A stretch of DNA of 64,000 bases, taken from contig OZ231127.1 in the NCBI GenBank assembly GCA_965153355.1, positions 9,610,001 to 9,674,000 of the forward strand, in the 5' to 3' direction. This document shows, piece after piece, positions 10,433-23,697 of this stretch. The notes below the pieces were generated by a model. That model was not told where the DNA came from. It ran no database searches and saw only the letters and a list, made by a program, of their open reading frames with translations. Positions within the stretch are counted from its first letter, which is position 1. The number at the start of each line of letters is the position of its first letter. The position numbers and the translations under genes were made by a program. Source of the DNA: Flaccisagitta enflata (lineage: Eukaryota; Chaetognatha; Sagittoidea; Aphragmophora).

Positions 10433-11020
10433 AAGATTTGCGGCTGGATAACTTATGAAAAACAAAACTTACACATATTGTATGATGAGAATGGAAGTGG
10501 GATTCTCTGCAATGATGTATGGCTAACAATAAGAAAAAAACCCAACTACAACAGCAAAGACAATAACAACAACAACAACAACAGCAACAGCAACAGCAAC
10601 AGCAACATCAACAACAACAAAAACAACAACAACAAAAACAACAAAAACAAAAACAACAACAACAATAATGGTCGTTAAAGTGTTAGCGGTACATGTACTT
10701 TGCTGATGAAGCTTCTGATTGAAGCTGAGGGAGGGTGCAGGGCAGCGGCCCCAAAGGCTTCAATGACCCATTCTCTCCTTCTCCTTCTCCTTCTTGATTC
10801 TCCTCTAGGATTAGGGCCTTCAAGCAGCGATTTAAGCCTGAAAGCTGCGATTTGGGCTTTGAGGCTTGAATTGGGCCATGAGGTTGGGATTTGGGCTTTG
10901 TGGCAGCAATTTGGGTTTTGAGGCTGGCATTTGTGCCTCAAAGCTATGATTTGGGCCTCAAGGCTGGTATTTGGGCATCAAGGCTTGTGTTTGGGCCTTG
11001 AGTTTGAGACAGGGGGGGGG

Positions 11021-11460
11021 TGGGGGCGAAAGAGGAGAAGGAACAGGTCGCCCAAGGGCAATATGTGGTCAGCGATACCCGTTGCCCTGCTTCGCATGAT
11101 TGTAAATTGGAATGAGAGGCAAGGCTGCCCCAAGGGACATTTTGTAGAACACAGGGGACTTTTGTTCGTTTGTCCGTCTGGTCTGTCTGTCCCCCTGGCC
11201 CTCTCAGGCCTGAAATCTGTTCTGAGGCTGAAATCTGTCCTCTCGGGGCTGAAATCTGCCCCTCTCAGGCCTTGGAATCTGAGAGTACTAAAGAGACATG
11301 GAAAATTCACAAAAGGCCTAGAAGAAAAGAGGCAGAATTCATATCAATGAACAAACAAAAACGACAAAAACAAACAAAAGTTCAGTTCTCATTGACTTGT
11401 CCTTCTCAGGCCGTGCCCAAAAGGAAATTCCCCATATGTGTGAAAACAGGCCACTAACCC
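11021..11460 (+). mobile_element. B-type element, degenerate
   Basis: The landmark GGTCAGCGATACCCGTTGCC lies at about 11067, followed by a CAAGGGACATTTTGTAGAACACAGG-like arm and CTGAAATCTG-type minisatellite units at 11205-11280. The end is unclear. Confidence 0.45.
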
Positions 11461-11776
11461 CCTCAGAGCCCCTGCCCAACAACAACAACAACACGACAAC
11501 AACTGACAATCCAACAACAATGCATCAACAATGCTGACCAATGTGCGGTCCTTGGGTGACTAGTTTTTCTCCTTCTTTCCTGGACCTTCTCTGTTGCTTT
11601 CACCCCTGACATTAGCTTCAAGGCCCAAATCCAGTCAAAGGAAAAAATCCAAGTCAAATCCAAATACAAGCCTAAAAGCCCAAATTTCAGCCCTCGGGCC
11701 CAAATTCTAGGTTCAAGGCCCAAATGTCATCCATGAGGCCAATATCCCATCCTTGAGGCCTAAATCCCAGCCTCAG
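11461..11776 (+). repeat. 20-bp minisatellite array with short (AAC) run
   Basis: AAC repeats near 11477-11520, then units of the AAGGCCCAAATYCCAGCCTC type from about 11610 to 11776. Confidence 0.55.
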
Positions 11777-12057
11777 AGAGCCACTAAAACGTGGAATGCT
11801 ATCCCGGAAGTAGTCAAGAACCAAACTTCGGTCAATGCATTCAAAAATGCCTACAATAGGTGGAAAAGCAACGCTGACCAAAAACAATCCAACGTGCAGT
11901 GACGACGAGGAGGACACGAATGAAAAAACTGGCAACAAAAGTTCTGGAGACTTGCAACCCTGCACGATGTAAAACCGAATACGACGTCCTCAATTATGCG
12001 GATTGGCGGATCTGCCCTTGAGGATATTCCTTCTATTCTATTCTATTCTATTCTCAA
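11777..12057 (+). pseudogene. 3' terminal fragment of a LINE, with (ATTCT)n tail
   Basis: Frame 11777-11902 encodes the last 41 residues of a reverse-transcriptase ORF, including TWNAIPEVV and SVNAFKNAYNRW, the usual C-terminal block of CR1/Jockey-type ORF2 proteins, then TGA. A ~130 bp 3' UTR ends in four to five ATTCT units at about 12031-12057. It is severely 5'-truncated and inserted in a minisatellite array. Its C-terminus differs from the intact LINE at 2.7 kb, so it belongs to another family. Confidence 0.75.
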
Positions 12058-12252
12058 GGCCTAAATTCCAACCTCTAGGCCAAAATCTTAGCGCCAAGGT
12101 CTAAATCCCAGCCCCAAAGATAAATCCTAGTCCCAAGGCTTAAATCTCAATCGTTAGGAGAAGAAGAAAATTCCTCAAATGTGTGAAAGAATAAGTCATC
12201 AACCCCTTTGGGGCCGCTGCCCTGCTCCCCCCTCAACTTTAATCACAACCTA
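12058..12252 (+). repeat. 20-bp minisatellite remnant and B-type arm
   Basis: AAGGCCTAAATYCCAACC-like units to about 12150, then CCCCTTTGGGGCCGCTGCCC at about 12208-12227, a characteristic B arm. Confidence 0.5.
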
Positions 12253-12254
12253 CT

Positions 12255-13322
<1,068 letters not shown>

Positions 13323-13449
13323 TCCTTCCTTCTTATGGGTCTTAGAAACATCTTGAAAGAAAAATGTGGTAATCCATTGGTGGAGCCTGAGAGTCGATTT
13401 GCTTCGCCACATCCACCAGACAGAAGCCCATGAACCAACCGGCCAACGA

Positions 13450-13540
13450 TTTTGACGCTACTGAGGAGTCTCTATAGCGTCAATATCTATTCTCTGTTGT
13501 GATGATTTGGAAACTAATGATTGACACTACTGAGAATAGT
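13450..13540 (+). repeat. GACGCTA / TAGCGTC inverted motifs
   Basis: TTTTGACGCTACTGAGG is followed at once by CTCTATAGCGTCAAT, its near inverted repeat. A second ATTGACACTACTGAGAATAG-like copy follows at about 13520. These resemble the half-sites of the 132-bp palindrome at 15959. The flanking 13321-13449 shows no recognised feature. Confidence 0.45.
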
Positions 13541-13542
13541 TT

Positions 13543-14615
<1,073 letters not shown>

Positions 14616-15180
14616 ACAAGTCATCCAAGGATCGCACATGGTCAGCGGTACCCGATGCCCTGCTTGGAGTGATTAGCTGAAGAAGTGGAGTGAGAGCAGG
14701 GCAGCGGCCCCAAAGGGCCGATGTCCTGTAGGACACAGGGGTGAACCGTTACGTCTGTCTGACATATTATTCAATGAGAATTTGAGGTCTGAGAAGCTGT
14801 ATTTAGGGCCCAAGAGGCTGGATTTGAGGCCCAAGAGGCTGGATTTGAGGCCCAAGAGGCTGGATTTGAGGCCCGAGAGGCTGGATTTGAGGCCCGAGAG
14901 GCTGGATTTGATTGCTCAAGACTTGCTAAGCAGTGCTTAAGCAATACTCGTGAACATCCTCCAGATTTGAGGCATGAGAAGCCAGGTTTGAGGCCTGAGA
15001 ATTAGTATTTCAGGCCTGAGAGGCCAGATTTGAGCCTGAGAGGCCAGATTTGAACCTGAGAGGCCAGATTTGAGGCCTGAGAGGCTGAGGCCTGAGAGGC
15101 TGGATTTGAGGCCTGAGAGGCGTACGTAGCAGTTCACCCCTGTGTCCTGGGACATGGCCCTTTGGGGCACTTCTTAAGGA
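14616..15180 (+). mobile_element. B2: B-type element with terminal inverted arms
   Basis: It begins ACAAGTCATCCAAGGATCGC and contains TGGTCAGCGGTACCCGATGC. The left arm runs through GCAGCGGCCCCAAAGGGC and TCCTGTAGGACACAGGGGTG. Two arrays of a ~20-21 bp unit (GAGGCCCGAGAGGCTGGATT) lie at about 14780-14910 and 14960-15120. The right arm is the inverted copy (CACCCCTGTGTCC..GGCCCTTTGGGGCACT). No ORF. Confidence 0.65.
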
Positions 15181-15184
15181 AGAA

Positions 15185-15705
15185 AACTAGTCATCCAAGG
15201 ATCGCACATGGTCAGCGGTACCGATGCCCTGCTGGGAGTGATCCAGTGAAGAAGTGGAGTGAGAGCAGGGCAGCTGACTTCCAAAGGACCCGATGCCAAG
15301 CAGGACACAGGGGGGAATTTCCATACGTCCTTAGGGGGCATATTTCAGGCCTTAGATGACTGATTTAGGCCACTGAAGGCATATTTGAAGGCTTAAGGGC
15401 ATAATTAAGGCTTGAAGAGCCGATCTGAGGTTTGGAGGGCAAATTTAAGCCATGGAGGGCTGATTTTATGCTTCGAGGGCCAACTGGGGGTCTGGAAGGC
15501 TGATCTGAAGCCTGGAGAGCTGATTTGAGGGCTTGGAGGGCCAATATGAGGGCTGGGAGGGCCAATTTGAAGGCTGGGAGGGCAAATTTGAGGGCTGGGA
15601 GGGCAAATTTGAAGACTGGGAGGGCAACTTTGGGGGACGGACGGACGTATGGAAATTCCCCCTGTATTTTCTGGTTGCTCCGGCCCTTGGGGCCGCTACT
15701 TAAAA
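15185..15705 (+). mobile_element. B3: second B-type element, head-to-tail with B2
   Basis: It repeats the B2 plan: AACTAGTCATCCAAGGATCG start, inverted arms around a minisatellite (unit like TTTGAGGGCTGGGAGGGCAA, about 15340-15630) and closure by GGACGGACGTATGGAAATTC. It starts only a few bases after B2 ends. Confidence 0.65.
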
Positions 15706-15717
15706 AGAAATGAGAAT

Positions 15718-15957
15718 GAGGAAGGAAGGAAGGAAGGAAAAAAAAGAGGAAGGAAACAATGATGAAAGAAAGAAAAAGAAAGAAAGAAAAAGGAAAGAGA
15801 GAAAGGAAGAAAAAAAGAAAGAAAGGAAAAAAAAGAAAAAAAGAAAGAAGAACAGAACAAAAAAGAGGAAGACAGAGAGAGAGAAAGAGAGAGACAGAGA
15901 GAGAAGAGAAGAGAGAGAAGAAGAAGAAGAAGAAGAAGAAAGGAAGAAGAAGAAAGA
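15718..15957 (+). repeat. purine-rich GGAA/GAAA/GA/GAA microsatellite
   Basis: GGAA, then GAAA, GA and finally GAAGAA repeats with interruptions. Confidence 0.9.
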
Positions 15958-15958
15958 A

Positions 15959-16090
15959 TTGACGCAATCGAGAATTCTCAAAATTGACGCTATGGAGAAT
16001 TGTTCTATTTGACGCAATAGAGAATTCTCTATTGCGTCAAAAACACCAATTCTCCGTAGCGTCAATTTTGCGAATTCTCGATTGCGTCAA
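15959..16090. repeat. 132-bp near-perfect palindrome
   Basis: Symmetric about 16024/16025 with no indels. Outer ends are TTGACGCAATCGAGAATTC and its complement; the core CAATAGAGAATTCTCTATTG is a perfect 20-bp palindrome. Each arm contains three TTGACGCWAT half-sites about 25 bp apart. Confidence 0.9.
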
Positions 16091-16798
16091 ACTCCCTTAA
16101 GATGTTTGCGTCAATCGATCAGCGATCACATGATCATCAAACTGGCCTTCTATTAGCTATCAAGAGAAGTCGTTTTCACGTTAAGAGGAATCGCCGTAAA
16201 ATGATGGTGTTATCCAACAGGCTCACAGAAAGCAATTAACCAATATTCATGCCCTCTGCAGTGAAGTTCGGAATGTCTTGTTTTGAAATGGATTGAAAGT
16301 ACATTAGTTGCATCTTGAAGGTGAATGAAAGGTGTACTGTTGAGCTTCTCTAGAGCGCATGCACAGGAATAAGACAAAACAAAACACGACAAAATCTTAA
16401 ATAGGCGCCATGATGTATGCCTGATGAGTGGGTGTGCTCAACGTTATTTGATAATGTTTGTTTTTTTCATCCTTTGAAAGTCTCTCTGGGTTACAAGTCT
16501 TAGCAACGTCCCTTGTCACAGCTGAAATTTCATTTTTCGACACAATTCATGTTTGTTCATCGAGGTGAATAACCCGACTTTTTTCTTTGTTTTTTTTTTT
16601 CAAGTTACAAAATGTTCAAATCAAGTTGAAGGTCGTCAAGGTTGGTATCACACAGCTTTGGTTGAAACATTATCTGTCCTTTTGGATGAGGTATCAGCCT
16701 CTGTTCTTTCGGGTCTATGGCTACGATTCTGTTTTACAATGTCTGCATGAAATAAAACAAAAAAAATAAACATAATTACACATTTGCATCTTTACATT
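16091..16798 (+). repeat. segmental duplication, long copy, second block
   Basis: Matches 29582-30275, for example AAGATGTTTGCGTCAATCGA, AAGTCGTTTTCACGT and CATTTGCATCTTTACATTAT. Short frames shared by both copies are not convincing genes. Confidence 0.85.
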
Positions 16799-17160
16799 AT
16801 TGGAAAAAAGTCGAATTACGTAATTCGACTTTTTGAAACGTAGGGGAGAAATAAAGTTTCCCATTTTCGGTTTGCGGAAATTTTTGAAAGTTGTGCCATT
16901 TTGGGGCTGGGAGTATACATTTTTTGATATTCACAGCTAAGAAAGAGCTAATTTTTCTCTTTCAAATGGCGCCAACCAGAAGTCTCTACTATCAATAGTT
17001 TAGGAGTTATGAATTTTTGAATCTTTTTTAATTTTTTTGCATTTTTGTAAAAATCAATATTTTTCATTGATCCCAATTTATTGGACCTATGTAACATAAG
17101 AAAACAGTTAAGATGTTACGCAAATTGAATCCAAGTTTTATGACGCTAGCTTGCGCATTT

Positions 17161-17166
<6 letters not shown>

Positions 17167-17202
<36 letters not shown>

Positions 17203-17282
17203 AGAGGAAAGAGAGAGAAAAAAAGAGGAAAGAGAGAGAAAAAAGAGAGGAAAGAGAGAGGAAAGAGAGAGGAAAGAGAGAG

Positions 17283-17371
<89 letters not shown>
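17167..17371 (+). repeat. (GA)n with GGAAAGAGAGAG-type interruptions
   Basis: GA repeats interrupted by AAAAAGAGGAAAGA motifs about every 20 bp, then a clean GA run. Confidence 0.95.
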
Positions 17372-17376
<5 letters not shown>

Positions 17377-17641
17377 AAAGAAAAAATGACTATACACCCA
17401 GGGGCATGTCCGAAAAATCCTTAGTCTAAATTTTGAGTTTAAAGACTTTTTGATCGAGAGACACAAAAAACGTTTCAAAAGGTGAAATTTCAAGAAGAAA
17501 AAGGAAAAATTTGTATTTGTTATGAAAAATGAATGTTTTAAACGTTTCACATGACAATTTGAAAATCCACATTACAGGTGAAATTCCCCATTGAAAGCGG
17601 CATGAATCCCGTTGAAATATTGGGACAAAATTGTTTTTATT

Positions 17642-17644
<3 letters not shown>

Positions 17645-17710
<66 letters not shown>

Positions 17711-17835
17711 AAAGACAGAAAGACAAAAGAGAGAGAGGCTATTTCAAAGAGTTTCAATAACAATAAGAGAGAGATAAAGAGAGAAGAGAGAGAGAGAGAG
17801 AGAGGGAACACACACACACACACACACACATACAC

Positions 17836-17868
<33 letters not shown>
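17645..17868 (+). repeat. (GA)n and (CA)n compound microsatellite
   Basis: GA to 17705, a second GA run at 17765-17804, then CA to 17868. Confidence 0.95.
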
Positions 17869-18829
17869 GTCAAAGACAGAGGAAGACTGAGACAAAGAAA
17901 AGACAACTGTAGATTGAATGATAAAAAACACAGGCAGTCAACCAGACAGCATGAGATGCACACACAGAGGATCATGCACTGAAAAAAAGAAACACCCATT
18001 TACGACTTTTTTCCGGTCGGCGATTAGCCGCCTTTATTGCACACCCCGTTTCTAAGGACTTGGGGATGCTTTTTAAATAACTTCTGTTTTTCCTTCAGAT
18101 TTGCATAGTAGTGAGGTAGAAGAAGCCATAAAAATTGAAAATCAAATATTCTGTAGAGATTTTTGATTATTTACAGTTTTTACCTTCATGAGGTACAGGT
18201 CATTGAATTTTTCCTTCTTTTGGACAATTAACTGTGTTGCTTGCATACTTTTTGAACGAATAAAGCTAGAAATGCCAGATTGGTCCCATTTAAAGAACTT
18301 TTTCAAGTCTTTCTAGCAAATCACCAATTTTTGTAAATCCGTTAAAAGATGGATGAGTTATGATTGGTCAGACAAAAGCAATATCATTAGGATTTTGAAT
18401 GATTTTCTTATCATGTTTTCTTTCGTCTGATTTTTGATGCATGCTCATGCTCCCCCCCCCCCGCCATATTCCCCTACCCCACGCTTCCTCCTCACCACCC
18501 ATGCATCTCTACCCCCCTATCCCAAGCATCTCTACCCCCCTATCCCAAGCTTCCCCCCCACCCGGCCTTTGGGCTCAGACCCCAGCAGTGAAGATTGAAA
18601 TATATGGCTACCCCTGTTATGTGAAGTTGGGCAGAGGTTGTATTTTGGCAGGAGGGGATAAGGGAGAACCGGTCGCTCAAGCATCATTATGGTTAGCTGT
18701 ACCCGATGCCCCATTGACTTCATTCAATTTTGTAATGCTGAGGTGATGGGGCAGCGGCGATGGAGGGGCAGATGACCTATGATTCCACACAGGGCAATTT
18801 TTCAGGAGGGTCTCAAGCTTGATATTGGT

Positions 18830-19370
18830 AGAGTTAGATTGGATTGGCTAGATGAGCTATGTGAAGTTTGATTTGAGGTCTGGAAGGCCTGATTTGGGGT
18901 TTGGGAGGCCTTATTTGAGGTCTGGAAGACCAGACTTGAGGTTTGGGAGGCCTAATTTGAGTCTGAGAGGCCTGATTAGGGGTCTGGGAGGCTGGATTTA
19001 TGGGTCTGGGAGACTAGATTTGGGGTGTAGAGGGCCTGATTTGGGGTCTGGAAGTGCTGATATGAGGTCTGAGAGGCCTGATTTGGGGTCTTGGATACCT
19101 GATTTGGGGTCTTGGATGCCTGATTTGGGGTTTAGTAGACCAGATTTGGGGTCTGGGAGGCCTAATTTGGGGTCTAGGAGACAAGATTTGGGGTATGGAA
19201 GGCGTGATTTGGGGTCTGGGAGGCCTGCTTTAGGGTCTGGAAGGCCTGATTTGGGGTCTGGGAGATTAAATTTGGGGTCTGGGAGACTAGATTTGGGGTC
19301 TAGAAGGCCTGATTTGGGGTCTGGGAGGCCTGATTTGGGGTCTGGGAGGCCTGATTTAGGGATAGGGGGG
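18830..19370 (+). repeat. 20-21 bp minisatellite array, ~25 units
   Basis: The unit is about GATTTGGGGTCTGGGAGGCCT, very regular from 18870 to 19365. The open frame over it is only repeat-driven. A B-type landmark (GTTAGCTGTACCCGATGCCC) lies just upstream at about 18690. Confidence 0.85.
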
Positions 19371-19382
19371 ACGTTGAAAACA

Positions 19383-20094
19383 AAACAAGGCCAGATACAT
19401 GGCTACCAAAGTTGTGTGCGGGTGGGCAGGGGCAGTGATAAACAAGTCATTCAAGGATTGCACATGGTCAGCGGTACCCGATGATTAGCTGAAGAAGTGT
19501 AGGGCAGCAGCCCTAAAGGGCCGATGTCCTGCAGGACATAGGGGTGAATTTCCTTACGCCCATTCGGCTCGAAAGGGCAAGTTTGAGGCCTCAAAAGGCA
19601 TGTTTCTGGCCTGAGAGGATGGGGAGACCATAGAGGCCGGAGAAGCCAGAGAGGCCTGAAAGGGTTGATTATTGGTCTAAGAGGGCTGATTTTGGGCTGA
19701 AGAGGGTTGATTCTTGGCCTAAGGAGGCTTATTTTGGATCTGAGAAAGCCATTTTTGGACCAAACAGAATATAATTTCAAGTCTGAGGGAGTTGATTTGG
19801 GCCTCATAGGACTAATTTCAGGCCTGAAAGAGCCAGATTTGGGCCTGAGTGGTGGGGGATGTAAAGATGGACAGGCACTCAAGAAAATCCCCCTGTGTCT
19901 AGGACATCAGCCCCCTTCAGGAGACCAAATGCCAACCAAAAAAGGCTAACCAAGCATTTTGGCAGCAGCAGTAATGCAAAAAACACCCGTAACGCCAAAA
20001 AAGTGTTGACGACCAACCAGCCGACCGCGGGACCAACCAATGACCGGACCAACTGATGTAGTGGGTTATAGAGTCACGTGCGCGCAACTAAAAA
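19383..20094 (+). mobile_element. C2: H element carrying a B cassette
   Basis: H-type 5' end (AAACAAGGCCAGATACATGG, arm GTTGTGTGC, GGGTGGGCAGGGGCAG), then a B cassette from AACAAGTCATTCAAGG (about 19441) through a minisatellite to about 19930. H sequence resumes at GGCTAACCAAGCATTTTGG and ends in an ACCGACC-type tract and GTCACGTGCGCGCAACTAAAAA-like hairpin near 20094. The H/B junctions match those of C1 at 9.95-10.4 kb. Confidence 0.55.
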
Positions 20095-20259
20095 TGACTG
20101 GAAAAATTGCCCCGTGTGGAATCTTATATCATCTGCTCAACCGGGGCCATTGCCCAAAATAAAATGTCAGTAAAGCATTTCATGGTCAGTGATACCTGAT
20201 GTTCTCTCAATGTTATCATTTCTCCTTCCTATTCAATTCTCTGATCTGAGCTTTGGCAT

Positions 20260-20388
20260 ACAAGGCCGGATACGCGGCAATCCAGTCGTGGATGGTTGGG
20301 CAGGAGCTGTAATGCAAAAACCACTCGCAATTTAGAAATATTTCTTACGTACCGGCAAGTTCTAGAGTTGCTTGTCCACGACTAAAAA
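20260..20388 (+). mobile_element. H5: short HINE-like copy, GTCGTGGA subfamily
   Basis: 5' hairpin GCCGGATACGCGGC, arm AGTCGTGGATGG, short body with almost no ACGG tract, 3' hairpin strand GTCCACGACT and AAAAA. The arm and the 3' strand are complementary. Confidence 0.6.
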
Positions 20389-20500
20389 TTGTCATAAATT
20401 AGCATTATTCCCTGAAAATTTTAAGACTTTTTGCCCAGTAATTTATGAGTTATAAAGGTTTACTATTTCACACTCCGATCCAAAAACGATGTATGGGAAA
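20389..20500 (-). mobile_element. partial copy of the G palindromic element
   Basis: Resembles the right half of the element at 54714-55275, including GAGTTATAAAGGTTT and CACTCCGATCCAAAAACG. Confidence 0.4.
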
Positions 20501-20519
20501 TTTTCTCCTTCTCCATCCA

Positions 20520-20745
20520 GCAATTGGAATTTGAGATTTGGGCCTTTTGGCCGGATTTGGATCTCAAGGCTGGAATTTGGGCTATGGGGCCGGGATTTGG
20601 GCTGTAAGGTTGGGATTTGGGCCTGGAAGCTGATATTTGGGCTTTGACTGATATTTAAACCTGTAGGATGGGATTTGGGCGTTGAGGCAGGGATTTGGGC
20701 CTTGAAGTTGATATTGATTTGCATTTTGAGGTTCAAGGCCAGGAA
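20520..20745 (+). repeat. 20-bp minisatellite array
   Basis: Units like AAGGCTGGAATTTGGGCTAT; about 10 diverged copies. Confidence 0.6.
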
Positions 20746-21538
20746 TTTAGCCTTGCATCTGGCTGGTTTTCAGTTTGCACCACTTCCTTTCTCTGTTGGT
20801 TGGTTGGTTGGTCTGTTCGCACATTAGTTCTTTTACATGTTTTGTTTACTTTGGTCTCACTGCTCCTGCCCAAATACAACCCCTGCTCAACCGCATGCAA
20901 CAGGGTGTAGCCGTATATTCAGCGTCATTTTCCTGTGAGGCTGAATTTCAACCCCCACTGCTGGGGTCTGAGTCTACAGGCAGGAGTAGTGTTGGATGGC
21001 CCATCACTGATGGGGGTTAGGGTAGTGTGGGAGGTGGGGTAGGGAAGTGTGAGGACCGGGAGCAAGAAAGTGTGGGCTAGGGGGGATGCTTGGGGGGGAG
21101 CATGAGGATTCATCCAAAGTAAGGATCAAACAAAAGAAAACATGGTAAGAAAATCATTCAAAATCCTAATGATATTGCTCTTGTTTGACCAATCATAACT
21201 CATCCATTTTTTAACGGATTTACAAAAAATTGGTGACGGTTTGAAAGATCTTGAAAAGTTCTTTAAAATGGGACCAATCTGGCATTTTTAGCTTTATTTG
21301 TTCAAAATTTACAAGCAAAACAAAGTTAATTGTCCAAAAAATGGAAAAATTCAATGACCTGTACCTCATGAAGGTAAAAAACGTGTTTTAATCAAAAATC
21401 TCTCTACAGAATATTTGATTTTCAATTTTTATGGCTTCTACTACCTCACTACTATGCAAATCTGAAGGAAAAACAGGGGTTATTTAAAAAGCATCTCCAA
21501 GTCCTTAGAAACGGGGTGTGTCGTTAACAAATCACCCA

Positions 21539-22434
21539 TCACATGCAATTTTCAGTACATAAACAAATGAACTAAATGACTAAAAAGCCAAAAATTCAAT
21601 AATTAGCATGGCTCATGGCAATTATTATATGAGGACACTCAATGTTTTCCCGTTGTCTGCTGACTCATCAAGCATGCATACGTCCAAACTGGGTAAAGAA
21701 TATCCAATTCATATGTCCCTCAATTAGCTAAGTACAATATTCTGCAATTACGGAAGGAAACTGAAATCTGAAGAATTCCTGTAACTTCCTGGCGCCGGTC
21801 TTAAGTTCCCTACTGGGCCACAGCCATGCGGACAAAAATGCTCGGGACAGGGCCCTGTAGATTTAAGCATAGTTTCTGAAGGAGAAAAATGCGGTGAAAA
21901 TTCGGGCTGACTCCTCATATAAAATTGTATCATACAAAGCACACAATGAAGAAGTAATCGTAATAGTGACTCCCGGGAAGGAAAAATACTCAAGCTATCA
22001 TAAAAAATTGATGACGACGACTATCTCTTCCCCATAGTTTCACGATCTTTGTCTGCAATGGATGTCACCATAACAGTGCAAAGCGAACTTTTGGCTGAGG
22101 GCTTTTGATAAAAAAAACAAAAGACATAAGCATCGCTACAATAATGTAACGGACAGACGGATGGACCGACTGACGGACCGTCTGATGCGGCAGACCAAGG
22201 TGTAGAGTTGCGTGCGTCCGGGCATCTCAAAGTGTCACAATCCTGATATTTGAGGGGGCAAAATAGACAGACACGCTGCTAGATTGACAAACGGACCGAC
22301 AAACGGTCTTCTTTATAAATTTGACTAGAGACATATAAATTGTCGCATGATATAAAACTCTTTTTTCAGTATTCATTTGGGATGATGAATTAGCTTCAAT
22401 TGTCAGTCTCTTTGAAAATCATACTAACTTAATC
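21539..22434 (+). repeat. segmental duplication, long copy, third block
   Basis: The left end (CAGTACATAAACAAATGAAC) and the part from about 22197 match 30298-30600. Bases 21601-22196 are missing from the short copy; they contain no recognised gene and the fragment of an ACGG-bearing H element at 22142-22225. Confidence 0.75.
22142..22225 (+). mobile_element. H6: 3' remnant of a HINE-like element
   Basis: GACGGATGGACCGAC-type tract followed by GTGTAGAGTTGCGTGCGTCC; the terminal hairpin is degraded. Confidence 0.4.
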
Positions 22435-22828
<394 letters not shown>

Positions 22829-23335
22829 CAGGTCGCCCAAGGGCAGCATGTGGTCAGCGTGCCGTTGCCCTGCTTTGGGTGGTGTGGCAGATTGGGTGAG
22901 GGAAGCAGGGCAGCGGCGAAGGGGGCAGTCTGTAGAACCTGGGGGACTTTACGTTCGTCCTACCTTAAGAAGTGGATGAGATGCTATAGAGGGCTGACTG
23001 AAGGCATTCAAGAGCCTAAACTGAGGTCTAAGAAGGCTGATATAAGGCCTGAGAATGCCAATTGGAAGCTTGAGAGGGCTGACTTGAGGCTTGAGAGGGC
23101 TGGATTAAGGCTTGAAAGGCCAGAGGACTGATTTGAAGCCAGGGAGCAATAAATTGAGGTTTAGATGGCTGATTTGAGGCCTGAGAGGCCTAATTTGAGG
23201 CACGAGAGTCCAGGTTTGAGGCTTGAGAATTTGGATTTGAGGCCTGAAGCCAGATTTGAGGGCTCAAATCCCAGCCTCAAGGTCCCAATGCCAGCCTCCA
23301 GGCCCTTCAAAGCTGCTGCCCCTCTAACCACCTCA
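22829..23335 (+). mobile_element. B6: B-type element
   Basis: CAGGTCGCCCAAGGGCAGCA, GTGGTCAGCGTGCCGTTGCC, a GCAGGGCAGCGGC arm and a minisatellite at about 22985-23290 (GGCTTGAGAGGGCTGACTTG-like), ending at AAAGCTGCTGCCCCTC. Confidence 0.5.
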
Positions 23336-23697
23336 CACCGATATACACTCACACGGGGACTGCTGACTAGACCCTTGCGGCAGAGCATTTCCGCCACGAT
23401 TTCGACGCGATTTCGACGCACCTCCTAATCGCCAGGCGACTTCCGCTTCCGGATAGCACTAAAACCGCGATTTCCGGTTTCCGGTTTTTTGTTTTTCAGG
23501 GCAATTATCACTTGTTGCTTCTGATACAATGCGCTTCTTATACTTTTATACATTGGTGTGAATTGCGCTTTATGTTTTTGATTGACTTTAAGAAAACCAT
23601 TCTCATCCCGTTTTACTTGTATTCAGCAATTTTTTTTCAATTTTTTTTTATATCTCATTTTTATGCCATGAGACAATTAAAAAAAAGCACAAAATAA

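Larger units (their letters stand above)
9150..11020. mobile_element. large inverted-repeat (foldback) structure with 20-bp minisatellite arms
   Basis: The left arm (about 9217-9945) and right arm (about 10425-11020) are reverse complements. Paired landmarks include a 20-bp minisatellite with AGGAGAATC, the segment TGTACCGCTGACC, a GTT array (9698-9780) against an AAC array (10563-10668), GCAGAGAATCCCA, and GTTATCCAG against CTGGATAAC. The centre (about 9946-10424) holds a B-type cassette whose ends are themselves inverted H-element 5' ends. A further GTT array lies at 9150-9216. No protein is encoded. Confidence 0.6.
16799..18039 (+). mobile_element. D3: structured non-autonomous element
   Basis: The left end is a hairpin, GTCGAATTACGTAATTCGAC, flanked by A and T runs. 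The right end TTACGACTTTTTTCC is complementary to the left tip and is followed by a small CGGCGATTAGCCG hairpin. The body shares GGCGCCAA..AGAA and ATTGATCCC-type segments with D1 and D2. GA tracts lie at 17167-17371, 17645-17705 and 17765-17804, with a CA tract at 17808-17868. No ORF. Confidence 0.6.
18040..21520. mobile_element. 3.5 kb foldback element with ~650 bp inverted arms
   Basis: The left arm, starting CACACCCCGTTTCTAAGGAC, matches in reverse complement the right arm ending GTCCTTAGAAACGGGGTGTG. Homology continues inward through CTTCAGATTTGCATAGTAGT, ATGAGGTACAGGTCATTGAA and the C-rich stretch near 18455 paired with the G-rich stretch near 21085, to about 18700 and 20860. The centre carries minisatellite arrays and HINE/B composites. 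It is absent from the short duplication copy at 30.28 kb. Confidence 0.7.

Noticed and set aside
16553-16760. 65-codon frame conserved at 30038-30223
   Set aside because: Conserved because both lie in the segmental duplication; no protein-like features or initiation context.
18852-19484. 210-codon frame with regular LGSGRPD repeats
   Set aside because: Exact periodicity of the 20-21 bp minisatellite; other arrays of the same unit are broken by stops.
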